From: Adiantum capillus-veneris
Taxonomy: Eukaryota; Streptophyta; Polypodiopsida; Polypodiales; Pteridaceae
Length of the DNA: 64,000 nt
Reading direction: 5' to 3'
NCBI GenBank assembly: GCA_014529385.2
Contig: CM043942.1
Span: forward strand, 24,328,469-24,392,468
How positions within the stretch are numbered: position 1 is the stretch's first letter; each line of letters starts with the position of its first letter. Positions 30,415-43,300 of the stretch are shown piece after piece. The notes under the pieces are model-generated. The model searched no databases. It was not told where the DNA came from and saw only the letters and a program-made list of their open reading frames with translations. The position numbers and the translations under genes are program-made.

Positions 30415-33400
30415 TCAAGTGGGTTGCCCAACCCCCCTGGTCACCATTTGATGCACATCGGACACCACTCCCCTATCAAAGTACAGCTTGAGCCGTACAC
30501 CATTTACCTTGTGCCTGAGAAGCTTACCATTGGCTCTTACCAGCTGATAGGTCCCATTCGGAAAGGCCTTTTGCACTTTGTATGGACCCGTACACTTCTT
30601 TTTGAACTTCTTCTGGAAGGTGACGTCTAAGTAGCTCTCATACTTCTTTACTAGGTCCCCTTCTTCTATCTTTTTCTCTGGCAGACTCTCATTGACTTTG
30701 GCCATTCTCCTTTCCCGCTGCTTCACATAGTAATCGGTTGCTGCCTCTCTATCCATCTACAAAGCCTCAAGACCGACAATCCTATCATGTAAGACTGCTT
30801 GTGGAGTGGCATTGATGCGCCACATACCTTTCAAAGCACCCAACTGTGCATGCACTGGCAGCACTGCCTCCTTGCCATAAACTAACTCAAATGGAGTAAA
30901 GTTGGTCGCCACTTTGTGGGACGTCCTGTAGGCCCATAGACACTTTTCTAGATTGATCTCCCATTCTGTCTCCTGCTTATACACATACTTCGTGAGCATT
31001 TTGATGATTTGTCCGTTGGCACTCTCCACCAAACCATTGCATTGGGGATGATAAGGCGAGGAAAACCGATGCTGAATATTTAGTTTTTCCACCAATGCAT
31101 GCATAAGCTTGCTTCTGAATCCTTGCCCTCTATTTGAAATGAGTACCCACGGCACTCCGAAACGGCAACAAATGTTATCGAAAACAAAGTGGGCCACAAC
31201 CTGTGCATTTACCTCTTTTACAGCTTTGGCCTCGACCCACCTGGTGAGGTAGTCAATGGCAACCACGACATACTTCTTACCACTTGTAGACTTAGGGAGT
31301 GGACTGATAGCATCCAAACCCCATTTTTCAAAAGCATTTTGAGCAATAATCGCTCCCTGTGACTCAGCTGTCAAACGCCTCTCTCCTATAGTCTGACATT
31401 CATGGCAGGTCTTGCACCAATAGTGCACATCCTTCACTACTGAAGGCCACCAAAAACCCGCTCTCAACACTCAAAACAGCACTTGACCTTTCCCCTGGTG
31501 TCCGCTCTCCTCATGACATTGCTCCAGTACCAGGTTAATCTCTTCTTTATAGAGCACTCTCCTTAGCACCCCGTCTTTGCCGTAAGTCATTAGGTCTTCA
31601 CCTACTAGTGTAAATTTGTGCGCTTTCTGAACTATCCTCCTCCTTTGCAGTTTAGACAAACCTTGGGGACACTGCCCGGTACTAAAAAAATCTTCCACTT
31701 CCTTCAAGGACTCCCTACCTGTGTATGTGGCCGAGGCCACATATATACCTGCAACATGTACCTGCACCTTACTGCTTGCTAGTTGGTTTGCCTCTTGGTT
31801 GTGCTCTCTCTTCACATGCTTGAACTGAATTTCTCTAAAGAACTTCAACAACTTCTTGATGGCAAAGAACCAATGCTTTAAGGAATCTCGTTTTACCTGC
31901 CATTGGCCTAGCAGTTGCTTGATGACCAATAACGCATCACCTTTGACCACCAACCTGGAAATTCCGAACTCGACGCATTGTTTCAAACCTAGATGGAGGG
32001 CGAGATATTCTGCTTCATTGTTGGTATGAACATCCTCCAAATCATAGGCTTTTGAGAAGATTACCCTGCCATGTGGATCATGTATCACCACACCTCCACC
32101 AGCTTTCTTTATCACCCTCCTATATGCACCATCAAACCACATGGTAAAAGCTCCAATCAGGTCAGGCTCCTCTTTGGCTTCATCTCGTACTACTCTTGGA
32201 TAAATTGGCAAATCCACTGCTTTGCTGACCAAAATGTCTGCCAAATGGGACCTACTTGTGTGGTCAATTTTGAACTCAAACTCGAATTCCTGCAACTCTA
32301 TCACCCACTTCATGATCCGCTTTCCCGACTTTAAGTGTAACACCACTTCAGGCAACAGATTGTTAGCCGTCAACACATAAAACCTACGTACAATGAGGTG
32401 CACTTTGAACTTTCTACAAGCAAAAACCAATGCCATAACCCACTGCTCCGCTTCAGTGTAAGCCACTTCTCCAGGACTTATCATCCTGCTTTCAAAGTAG
32501 ATAGGCTTATAGCTCCTTCCTACCTTCTGCAGTAACACCGCCCCAATAGCCACGGTACCTACCGTCATTGACACATAGAAATCATCCTCTTGGCTTGGAG
32601 GGCACACAGCTGGCAGCTGACACAAAATTTCTTTCACTCTGTCAAAAGCTTCTTGAGCATCTTCCTCCCATCCAAAACCATGTACCTGTTGGGACCTCTT
32701 TTGGAGAGGATACACATATTGTGACAGAATCCAAAAAAAACGCGACAGGTATTTTAGCTTATGTACAAAGGACGCCAAGCCTTGCGCACTAGAGGGAGGC
32801 TCCATCAAGACTAGCGCCTTGACCTTTTCCGGATCTGCTTCAATCCCATTTTGTGACACCACATGACCTAGCAATTGTGCTCGAGGTTGTGCTAGCTTGC
32901 ACTTCTTAGGGTTTAATTGACCTCCTTCTTCGTCCAGCCTTTGAAAACACAGTCGGAGCTTTGACAGATCATCCACCCTTGAGCTGTAACACCCAATATC
33001 ATCCATGAAAACCCTAATAAACCTGCCCAAGTAGGGACCAAACACCCTATTCATCCAGTCTTGAAAGGTGGCGTAGGCATTCACTAAACCAAACGGCATC
33101 CTGCGATAGGCAAATCATCCCCATGGAGAGATAAATGTCGTCTTCAGCTGGTCTTCAAGCGCAATCCCTATCTGAAAGTACCCTAAAAATCCATCCATAA
33201 TAGAGTACCTCTCATGTCCTACCACCTGATTTAAGATTTCATATTGGAACGGCAGCGGGTAGTGGTTTCTCTTGGTCACCGCATTCAATGGCTTGTAATC
33301 GACACACACCCGCCATTTTCCATTCTTCTTAGGGGTGATAACCACTGGAGAAACCCACTCCGACTCCTTCACGGGGTATATGATACCTGCATCTAACAAC

Positions 33401-33873
33401 TGGTTAATCTCCTGCCAAAGATCCTCCTTCTGAATCTCCCCTAACCTCCTTAGCTTCTGCGCCTTTGGTTTGCACCCTTCTTTGAGAACTATCTTGTGCT
33501 CTGCACCCTTCGCTCCTCGTAAATCCTCGTACTTCGTCGCAAATAAATTCGGAAAAGAGGCACACAACCCAACATAGCCTTCTCTCTCTTTCTTGGTCAA
33601 ATCTTCGCTTAGCATAGCAGTTACCTCCTCCACACCTATGCCACCAACCTGTGGTTGCACCTTTCCTTTTACATGGGAGCCTTCAATAGTGACCCCAAAC
33701 AAGTCGGCATCTATCTTTAGCATATCATCCTCACTTTCCTCTTCCTCAGTATCTGTGTAGCCCTCATCATATCCTATCTCGATCTCATACTCATAGCTTG
33801 TCGTATCATCTTTGTCTTTTTCTACCACAGGGTGAAAGCGGCTCTCTTTGGTCTTCAAATCAAGCACCACATG
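30415..33873 (-). pseudogene. Element 2 pol: RT, RNase H, archaeal-type RNase H, integrase
   Basis: RT starts near 33450 (WVSPVVITPKKNGKWRVCVD near 33350) and has the catalytic FMDD near 33000. A normal RNase H follows. A second one shows WFDGAY (about 32130), NNEAEY (about 32020), VKGDALLVIKQL (about 31950) and HVKREHNQEANQLA (about 31800), where the usual final Asp is Gln. This dual arrangement marks the Tat lineage. Integrase has LDAISPLP and VDE-type ESANGQ, but ISNRGQGF replaces ISDxG, so a catalytic Asp is lost. In-frame stops are at 33115-33117 (TGA), 31471-31473 (TGA) and 30757-30759 (TAG). Confidence 0.8.
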
Positions 33874-35504
33874 TCTCCCCTCTCCTTGTCAGGCAAGGTG
33901 AACACCCTGCTCCCCCAATCCTGCTTAGCCCCTATTGCAAGTAGCCATGGCCTACCCAAGATGATTGGATAAGCATTGTCACCCGCTTTCATCACAAAGA
34001 AATCGATCAGGCACTCAATGCCCATCACTTTCACTCTTACGTCTTGAGCCACGCCCAAACACCTGGCTTTGGTATGGTTAGCCATCCTCATGCGTACATT
34101 TGATTTAGCTACTGCTTTAACCCCTGTTTCCTTCATTGCAGATTCCGTCATGACGCAAACTTGTGCTCCACCGTCTATATAGGCCTGAACCTGCATCCTC
34201 TTCTCAATGACCGCATCCACTAGAGGAAGGACATCCGTCGGGTTACCCACTCTCAATGCCATGTTTTGTATTGCATGCACATTCCCCTTGGCCTTTGGCA
34301 GCCTCGTGCTGACACTTGTAGACCACTGTCTTTGTAGCTTGGGATTTAAAGCCAACAACTGACCAAAGGTAATGTTAGCCTTTTGATTTTGGACATCGCT
34401 TACCAAGTCATATTCGGGGTAGCCGCGCCCTAGCTGAAAATCTGCTTGCTTGATTTTGCGACGCCTCCTCTTCTTGCTAGTTTCCAGCTGCTCCTTGCCT
34501 TCGTACACTTTCTCCTTACCTTTACGAGCCCTCGTCTCCCGCTCGGTTTCTGTCTCTCTTTCCCTCCTTGCTCTTTTGTTGGCCAAAACTTCAACATCCT
34601 GCTTATCGACTCCGATGATATTCACCCTAGGGACTTCACCACCATCCTGAGGAGCTGGCGGCACCTGATTCTCGACTACCTACTCCCTCGGGCCATTGAG
34701 TTGTGCTTGGCCTCTACCTCTGCCGAACAGTGGATAAATACCGCCTCTTTCTCTTAGCGGATGAGAGCAATCCGGTGCGTAGTGTCCTTCTTCACTGCAT
34801 TTGTAACACGGGCCAGGCAGTGGCCTTGCCCTGCCCCTTGCTCCTCTCGGTTGACCTCTATCCATCATGCTCAGCCGCAATTCTTGCATTTTCTCAGACA
34901 AATCCTGCACGGTTCGCACCCAATTTTGTGGCACAACGGCTACACCTCGATTTGCAAGGTTCTCATCATGAACAACATCCCTCGGACCTTGAGCTTGGAC
35001 CACTGCTTCATAGCCCGACATGCCTTGTTCAATCTTCTTTTTTATTTTCCTGTTTTTTGCCTTTGCGATGGCCACTGCACCATTATAGTTTTCTGGGCTC
35101 TCAAAATCCACTTTCTCCCTCACTTTAGGATGCAGGCATGCCATGAATTTATCGAGCTTGAAGTAGTCGCCATTGGCCAATTGCATGGCACTCGCTAACT
35201 CTGCCCAGCGATCCAAAAACAAACTGAACTCTTCACTTACATCCTGCTTGAGTGCCTTCAGTTTGGCATCCATCTCGATCGGGGACGCCTCTTTGCGGAA
35301 GTCATGTAGAAAACGTGCTCGCAGAGCCGGCCAAGGATGCCTCGGCTCACCTTCCAGAGCTTCGTACCATATCTTTGCCTTCCCGCGCATCACCAAAGGA
35401 AATGTCTGCATCTTGCTGTCTTCGTTCGGCATGCACAGCGACAGCATATACAACTCAAAGTCTGCAACCCACTCATCAGGATACGTGTAAAAGTCAGAGA
35501 CCAT
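33855..35504 (-). pseudogene. Element 2 gag and protease
   Basis: The likely start is ATG 35504 (MVSDFYTYPDEWVADFELYM). A capsid-like region (FPLVMRGKAKIWYEALEG, LRARFLHDFRKEA) leads to a CCHC knuckle, CYKCSEEGHYAPDC, near 34800. A TAG at 34680-34682 separates gag from a protease region in the same frame; it may be a readthrough stop or a mutated CAG. The protease shows AYIDGGAQVCVMTES near 34170 and ILGRPW near 33960. The frame is lost near 33873, where one G is missing from what looks like ATGGTGGTG, and it continues as pol one frame over. Confidence 0.8.
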
Positions 35505-35574
35505 AGCTTCGAGATGCCATGTCGACCAACACCAAAACTGCTTTTCTTCACCTACCTGGGAGCAATCAGTGTGC

Positions 35575-35592
35575 TCCTCAGTGGGGGCACCA
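35575..35592 (-). promoter_or_regulatory. Primer binding site of element 2, tRNA not identified
   Basis: On the minus strand TGGTGCCCCCACTGAGGA begins five bases inside the 5' LTR. The TGG start fits a tRNA 3' CCA end. I cannot name the tRNA with confidence. Confidence 0.6.
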
Positions 35593-35597
35593 GAAGA

Positions 35598-37491
35598 TGG
35601 AGAGGGAGAATGGGGAACACACCCGACACACAAACAGCAGCCCCTATCTAGCTCAGGGTATCCACAGCACCCATGTCCTCTCGAAAACACTTTCAAAAAA
35701 ACGATTCACACTAGCAGGGCCTCGCCTGCACTTCGCCCAACACACTCACGCCTGCACAATCCTCGGACAGTGATCACACCGATTTGGCCCACTTTCCGCA
35801 CTTCCACAACTCAACACCTCTCTCTCTTTCTCTCTCACACACACAGGGGGCCCGGGGGGGCGCACATGCTCACACACACCGGCACCACACACCTGGGAGA
35901 CGAGCAAGGAAGAAAGGGGGGAAGGAGAAAGAGACGACACCAAAAAAAATCGGCAATGACAGCTTCTTTACACACCATGTACCAAACTCGTGTGGCCTTC
36001 TCTTGGCCGCACCATAGCCATCACGACTTCATACCGAGGGACACACATCTCCCTCCAAACTCGCATCCATTGGCACATCCTCGACGAAAAATCCCCTCTG
36101 GCTTCGCTTCAAAAAACCTCTTTTCCTCTTCGTAGTTTTTCGTTGTGGCCGCCTCTCTTGCAAAGCCTTCGCTTTTTTGAGCCGCGTCACGGACCAAACA
36201 TGCTAGCTTCCGACTGCCGAATGCGAGCGCATGAAGTTCTCTCTCCTTCCTTAAGCCCTCAAATGAAAACCTACTCCAAAACGCTGCCTTCCATTCTCTT
36301 CTTTCTTTCCCTTTAACCCAAGAAAAAAACCCAAGGAAGAAAAAAGCCACCTCCTCAGCAGTTGCGGCCGGCGCTATTGCCTCTTGTGTCTCCTCCTAGT
36401 TATTTTCCCTTCTTTTGTAATTTAGCCCTTAACCTTTTGAGGCTCAAGTTTCTTTTTTCCTTTTTTAAGCTCCAGCCACCCCTTTCCTTTTTTCATTTGC
36501 AAAACAAAGGGAGCTCCCGCCTTTGACTCACGTGCCGTCGGTGCTTTTATGTGCTTGAATTCACCAAATGAGTTTTACCGGCCACGCCGCATGGGAAATT
36601 CATCGACTAATTTCCAATTCCAGCTCTTGTCCACCACTCAATGTCAAGCTAGCCTCAGACAATATATCCAAAAAAGGAAAAAATTGACTTTACCCCTGCC
36701 GCAATATCCTACTGCCAAGCCGCAAAGCCCGGATGGAAGTTTGCATCACAGACTTGCTTCAACACAATAACCATCGCTTCTCGACTCTTCCAGGCTCGCA
36801 ATCCGAGGCAACCCAAAACGGAAAAAATCATATGTGGCCTTTTACTGCCCACAGCTCCCAACTTCATCTCGCCGTATTTGATTGACCGAGTATCCAATGG
36901 ACGTGTGGTCGACTCGTGTTGACTCCACATAACGCACGCTATTATCGAGAACCTTGGCGAGGCCCAAAATATGCAAGACGGCACATCCTTCAATGCGGCC
37001 AAGTGGGCTCAGACCCGGCCCCCGAAAAATCTTCAAACGGCCATAACTTTCTATCCATAGCTCCGATTCGCAATCCGAGAAGACATGCATGCTCCGTAGC
37101 TCGAGCTTTACACGTGTATCCATTGATCCCATTTTTTCGCCACCTGTCTGTACCTGCCCTGTCCGTCGGGACCTGCGAAGCCTTCCATCTTTGGATTCGC
37201 ATATCTTTCACACCGAAACTCCGCTTGACGAGCTGTCTGGACGAGCTTCTAGAGCATCTTGAACACCACATTTCGGGGCACATTCCACGCATCTCGAACA
37301 CTTGACGTGCCGTCCCAATTAGCCCACTTCGGAGGCCCCCCTGTTCTTAAAAACCCCTTTAAGCACGCATTTCCGTTGCCTCTGTCCTGCTGAGGTCTCC
37401 CACACTGGCTTTAGCCCTTTACCATGCACCTGTTAGCACCCTTTGCACTGCATAGCACACTTTATAGCGCAGACCAACTTTGGATGCACCA
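35598..37491 (-). repeat. 5' LTR of element 2
   Basis: 1,894 bp, partner of 28344-30246. Transcription of the element would start inside it on the minus strand. It abuts the ACGT target duplication at 37492. Confidence 0.85.
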
Positions 37492-39080
37492 ACGTGTAAG
37501 ACCTTAAGCTTGACCTTGAGCAGGAAGGATGGAGATTTTTATAGGACCTTAAGGGTTGAAGAGTGCATGCATTACCCTATATTTAGAAGGCAATTTAATG
37601 ATTATAGGAGAAAATGTGTCTTTTGAACTAAAGTTTTCTAGATCACAAGAACTTGAGGATGAGCTAGTGACAATAAATCCTAATAAAGACCAAAAGCTAT
37701 CTGAGATTACTTCGGCATATCTCACCAAGGCTATTCAAGAATGCTTGAGAGATAATCATACTCCACAAAACAACCATATGTATCCAAGAAGGGAGCAACA
37801 ATGGTGCTCAGTTTGTTTAGATCTACATAGCACCAGTGAATGCCCTACCCTTAGAGTTCACTTTAATAGGAATTGCAATGCATGCAATAGGTACGACCAT
37901 CAAGCTAAGGATTGCTTCATGCTTAAATACATAATGGAAAATAGACCACCTTTAGCCTGGATATGCTCACCTCAAGTTCCTGCATTAATGCTTGCCCCAC
38001 TTGTGGAGCAACCATTGCAACACAAAGTCCCTAGAACCCAAAATGTTGTCTAGACCACACCATTACCGCCTCAGTGCTAGGGACACAACCTCCACATCCA
38101 AGAATTACCCCTATAAACCAAGTAGGTTGTGAGCCATTTAGTACTTATTTGGACTACGCAAATGACATAGACTCTGGTATTACCTATGGAGTCAATATGC
38201 TTGAGGAGTATCCCCAATACTACATGGAGGACCGCTAAGGACAAGTCAAGGCTATATATCAAGCGAGTGTTCTTGCAACAAGAGGCCAAAACATCAACAT
38301 CACTGCTAGGATACCACCTCTTCAAGCTACAAATGAGTTGGACCACATGGTGAAGCTAAGTGTCCAATTAGAATACAAAATAATGCTACACCAGTGCAAA
38401 CAACACAAAAGAGCACATCTACAATGACAACACTTATGTATAATCACTATGGCACTGATCATTTTATCTCCCAATGTACCAGTTATCCAAATGCACCAAA
38501 GATCACACCATTGAACCCAATTGAGATTACCAATGGGACACCACATACTACACTTGTTGTACTAGTAAATGTATCCAGATGATTGATACTCCAAAATAAA
38601 AATTATATCCTCAAAGAGAGAGATGCTACGTTGATTGTCCAAGTAAGGAAGAAGAAAAAATCAAGGAAGAGACCACTAAAATCTACAAATTCAAACCCTA
38701 GTTGAAAACATAGGGATTGGTGATGACCTTGTATATATCAATGACCCTGAAGATGGATCAATCAAGACTATGGAAACTAAGATGATCACCATGAGGGAAA
38801 AATCCAATGGGGATCACCATGACAGGAAGGAAAGCAAGGACATCATTAGGAGACATAAGGAAGCCACAATTTTCACAGATGGATAGCCAAAAAGAATTCC
38901 AGTTGAGGAGGAATGCCTAGATCCATAGTCCAAACTAGATGAAAGTTCTATTCTTGAGATACCTTCTAACAAGTTGGGACAATACTTTGAAGGTGATGAA
39001 TCTAATGTGGAGATCTCTGTAGACTAAAAAAGACTACCATTTCAGGGAGTAGAGGACCTACAGATAGCAGATCTATGAAG
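37492..39080 (+). pseudogene. Rest of gag and start of protease of the old gypsy relative
   Basis: The frame from 28340 continues here after the target duplication. Two zinc knuckles lie near 37805-37915: CSVCLDLHSTSEC (C-X2-C-X3-H-X4-C) and CNACNRYDHQAKDC (C-X2-C-X4-H-X4-C). Stops and shifts follow. Near 38970-39000 NKLGQYFEGDESN matches the element 1 sequence just before its protease, which identifies the family. Beyond about 39080 the similarity fades. Confidence 0.7.
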
Positions 39081-40039
39081 AGTCAGACCACTACTTCTTA
39101 TAGTGGGGCTACTCAGGATAGCCCACCGCATGTTACCTATGCACACCCTCATTAGGGTATCCTTCTTGATCAAGCCATGCATCTCGGTCTCTCATGATGC
39201 CCATGGATGTGAGATCAGAGGCTAAGGAGAATTATTGAGCAACATTGAAGCATGCCTCTCCTAAGAGATAACTATGTGTGACTTCAAGGTGAGGTCTTCC
39301 CATAGATTTCGAACACTTTTAGCTAAAATGTTGACCCCAACACCACAATCAAGGATTTTCTTCATAGTTAATCCTTTAGTACTGATTGGTAGGGTTGGAA
39401 GATAATGTTTGCAGAGAATGAGATAGTCATGAACTATATTAAAGGTGTCCCAAAATCACCTATATTGATGTCTGCATTGCCTATGCATAAAGAGTTTCCA
39501 TGCCTATGCAAGAAGATACGTTTCCAAGATTCTACCCAAAACTACAAAAAGAATTGCATATGTTTGGATAATAGATCAACTTTGAGACTAGAACATGCAT
39601 TCCAATGCTCTATGGGTAGCTTGGAAATTAGTTCTCAATGCCACTAAACAAAAAGACACAAATTTTGAGTTGAAAGAGGACCTGGCCAATTTCAGAGCGA
39701 TGATGACTCAGTGGAAGGAGCAACTAGGATAGTTCACACAAATGACTATTGCAGTTGATTAATTAGAAATCCAAGATTCTAGAGAAGGATCTTCCCAACA
39801 AGGTAGTCATGCAAATCAATTCAAAGAAATGTTTGAAATTCTCTTTGAAGCCAGAATAAAGGAGAATCAGTCTAACTCAGGAGGGTGGATGACAATTTCC
39901 TCTATATGCCAGAAGCTGGACAAATCCATACAAACCAAGGGTAGGAAACAAATCTATGATCTAGATACAACCACCAGCTCATGCCATATGAAGAAGAGAT
40001 ACATACTGAAAGAAAGAAGCGGCTAGAGGAGGAAGCTAT
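39081..40039 (+). other. Degraded retroelement sequence
   Basis: Only short interrupted frames are seen (for example near 39405-39647 and 39829-40026, with charged, gag-like composition). It probably belongs to the old gypsy element or another remnant. No domain can be named. Confidence 0.35.
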
Positions 40040-40265
40040 TGTTGGAATTGGGGTTGCAGAGGAACACACACAGCTCGAAGAAGACGAAGGAAGCTCAAGG
40101 CACACAATAGAGATTCTATTACTTGGTGTGCAATCGAAAGATCGATAGCCCTAGAATGATGGACATATATACAATGCACGGGGGAAAAAACCTCCTAAAG
40201 AGGAAAAAATGCCCCAGCGGTCCTAGTGTGTTCACACACATCACTACCACATGTATATGGTAACA
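40040..40265 (-). repeat. 3' LTR of the copia element
   Basis: 226 bp, matching 44890-45095 except for substitutions and about 19 extra bases (ACCTCCTAAAGAGGAAAAA near 40190). It is flanked inward by a polypurine tract, CCAGGGGGGATT on the minus strand (40266-40277). Confidence 0.85.
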
Positions 40266-40341
40266 AATCCCCCCTGGAGTGATGCGGTGAATCGAGAGCT
40301 GGCACATGAGCAAAGGGAAGTGCCATGCCCTGAGGACATGA

Positions 40342-43300
40342 TCAATCCACAAAGGGGAGTAAGCCCAAAGCTTTGCGGAAAGCTTTGAGCTTCTCACGAG
40401 ACAATGCCTTTGTGAAAAGATCTGCAAGGTTGTCCTGTGTTGGCTCATAAGCAAAGCTGATCTCTCCTGCTGAGAGCCTCTCCCTTACATAGTGGTAATG
40501 CACCTCAATGTGCTTTGTGCAAGCATGAAAAATTGGGTTCCTCGCAACTGCCAATGCACTCTGACTATTAGTGTAGATAGTGTTGGCAGTGTCCTGTCCA
40601 ACACCCAAATCAGCCATAAGGCGTTTGAGCCATACACACTCAATCGTAGCTGTGAAAACTGACATGTACTCAGCCTCACAACTCGAAGTGGCCACAGTAG
40701 GTTGCTTCTTACTCAACCATGATATACACGAACTGTTGAGCATGAAACAAAAACCACTTCTAGACACTCGTGTGTCAAAACAACCAGCCCAATCTGAGTC
40801 CGAAAAAGCATGTAAATCTGGTGGCAATGATCCCCCCTTGGGATAAAACAAGCCAAGATGTAAAGTGCCACTAAGGTAGCGAAAAATCCTCTTGACAGCC
40901 TGCCAATGCTTAGACCCTGGGCTATGCATAAATCTGCTGGCCTGTGAAACTGCAAAAACTGAATATCTGGCCTCGTGCTGCATACATAAATGAGGCAGCC
41001 AACAACAGTTTGGTAAAGAGTGACATTAGCAGGATCGCTAGCATCATGTAGACTCAACTTCAAACCTGTTTCCATGGGAGTGGCAATAGGTTTGCAATCC
41101 TCAAGTCCAAACATACATAGCAATGTCTCTATGTAACTTTTCTGACACAAGGCAATACCACCATCACACTGCTTAAACTGTATGCCCAAATAATGATGCA
41201 ACAACCCCAAATCTTTCATCTTGAAAGTAGCATTCAAATCAGCCTTAAATTCAGAAATATGTCTCTCATTTGGTATAGTGATCAACAAATCATCTACATA
41301 AAGAACCACAATGAGAAGTACATCACCCTCACACTTTACATACAATGTGCTTTCTGTTGGACTGTTACGAAATCCTTGTTTGACCAAATGAGTGTCAGCT
41401 TTCTCATACCAAGAACGAAGAGATTGCTTCAACCCATACAAATCCTTGTTACATTTGCACACTTTTGTCCTCTTGTCCTTTCTTGACAAAACCGCGAGGC
41501 TACGTTACATAAACTTCCTCGAATATGTCACCATTCAAGAAAGCAGTAACAATGTCTGATTGATGTACATCCCAACCAAAATGAGCTGCCAATGCACATA
41601 GAAAACGCACAGTAGTCATACGACAAGTGGGAGCAAAGGTCTCTTCATAATCTATGCCTTTTTGTTGTGCATAACCCTTTGCAACAAGTCGAGCCGTATG
41701 GCGATCGATCTCACCATCCGGCTTGCGTTTCAACTTGTAAACCCACTTCATACCAATGGCCTTTTTGCCAGGAGGCAAATCACATAAAGTCCATGTGTCA
41801 TTTTCTATAAGTGCATCATATTCTGATTGCATGGCAGCCATCCAATTTTTTGAATTCTGTGCTTCATCAAAAGATAGAGGCTCCTCAACATCATGTAAGC
41901 TAGACATAGCCAAAGCATAAAAATATGATGCATAAGATGCATGGTGAGAGCCTGAACGAGTACGACTAGACAAAGGTGCATCCAATTTACTGTCACGCTA
42001 TGTATGGCACCATCCATTTTGTCATACCTCTAGCGTGCTCATTTTCAGCCCTTTCCTCATCAAGTACATCATGTACATCTGCATTAGTAATAGGGTGATC
42101 TGCAACATTTTTGGAAACCCCCAAAGGCTGTACATTTGCCTCATTGGAATTTACATTCAAACTTCCACCACTGAAAAGAGGCAACAAAGTGTCATAAATG
42201 TCTTGTGAGCTTACATTACTGTCTCTAGTACATGACAGCAAGGGCTGAACAGAATCTTCCACAAGCAGTACATCCTGTGAAACCAGAATACACTTTGTTT
42301 GCGGATGATACAACCTGTAACCTTTGCTTTCAGCACTATAACCAACAAAAATACATTTGACAGCCTTATCATCCAATTTTTTGCGTTGTGTTTGTGGCAC
42401 CAAAGCATATGCCAAACAGCCAAAAACATGCATGTGCTCAATAGAAGGCTTTCTATCATGCCATGCTTCATATGGAGTAATAGACTGCAAAGCTTTTGTA
42501 GGACACCTGTTAAGTACATAAGTGGCACACATGATGGCCTCAAGCCAAAAAGAATGCGGAAAAGCTTGACTTTTGACTATACATCGTGCCATTTCCGTAA
42601 GTGACTTGTTTTTCCTCTCAGCAACACCATTTTTCTGAGGTGTATAAGGCATTGTACATTGGTGTGTTATCCCACAACTATCCAGAAATGCATTAAATTC
42701 ATGAGACATATACTCCCCCCCTCGATCGGAACGGAGGGTGCCCACAGTACATTTTCAGCCATAGCCAGAAATTGTTTGAAGCACATAAAAACTTTGGACT
42801 TAGGTTTAAGCGAAAATACCCATGCATGCCCAGAGTAATCATCAATGAAAGTCATGAAGTACCGGTAATTGCCAAAGGACGAAGTTTGCATGGGCCCACA
42901 AACATCACTATGCACAAGCTACAACCTGCATGTGGACCTAACTAAACCATCCTTTGAAAACTTAGAACGTTGTATTTTACCTAGAATACAGCCTTCACAA
43001 ACATGTTTGATAGGTGCTTCAAAAGGCGGCAAAGAAGCAACCATATCAGATTTCTGCAAACGCAGCAAACTGGAAAAATTCATATGACCAGAACGTGCAT
43101 GCCAAAGTTTTGCATGTGAAATAGCCCTTGAATCTGCAACAACATTTTTGTCCATACTTGTCATACAAAGTGAGCTTATACAACCCACGGCACAAAAGGC
43201 CAGATGCAACAATTTCATCACCAAAATTGCGATCATGAACTATACATCTGTCATCCACAAATTTGACTAGAAGTCCAAGTCTAGCAAGTGCGGATACAGA

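Larger units (their letters stand above)
28344..37491 (-). mobile_element. Tat-like Ty3/gypsy retrotransposon (element 2), complete but inactive
   Basis: Two LTRs of about 1.9 kb (28344-30246 and 35598-37491) enclose gag, protease, RT, RNase H, a second RNase H and integrase on the minus strand. The ends read TGGAGAGGGAG ... GATGCACCA or GCTGCACCA. ACGT at 28340-28343 and 37492-37495 is the target duplication. The LTRs look alike over nearly their whole length apart from short indels (27-36 bp) and scattered transitions, so insertion was not ancient. One frameshift, several in-frame stops and a lost integrase Asp make it non-autonomous now. Confidence 0.85.
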
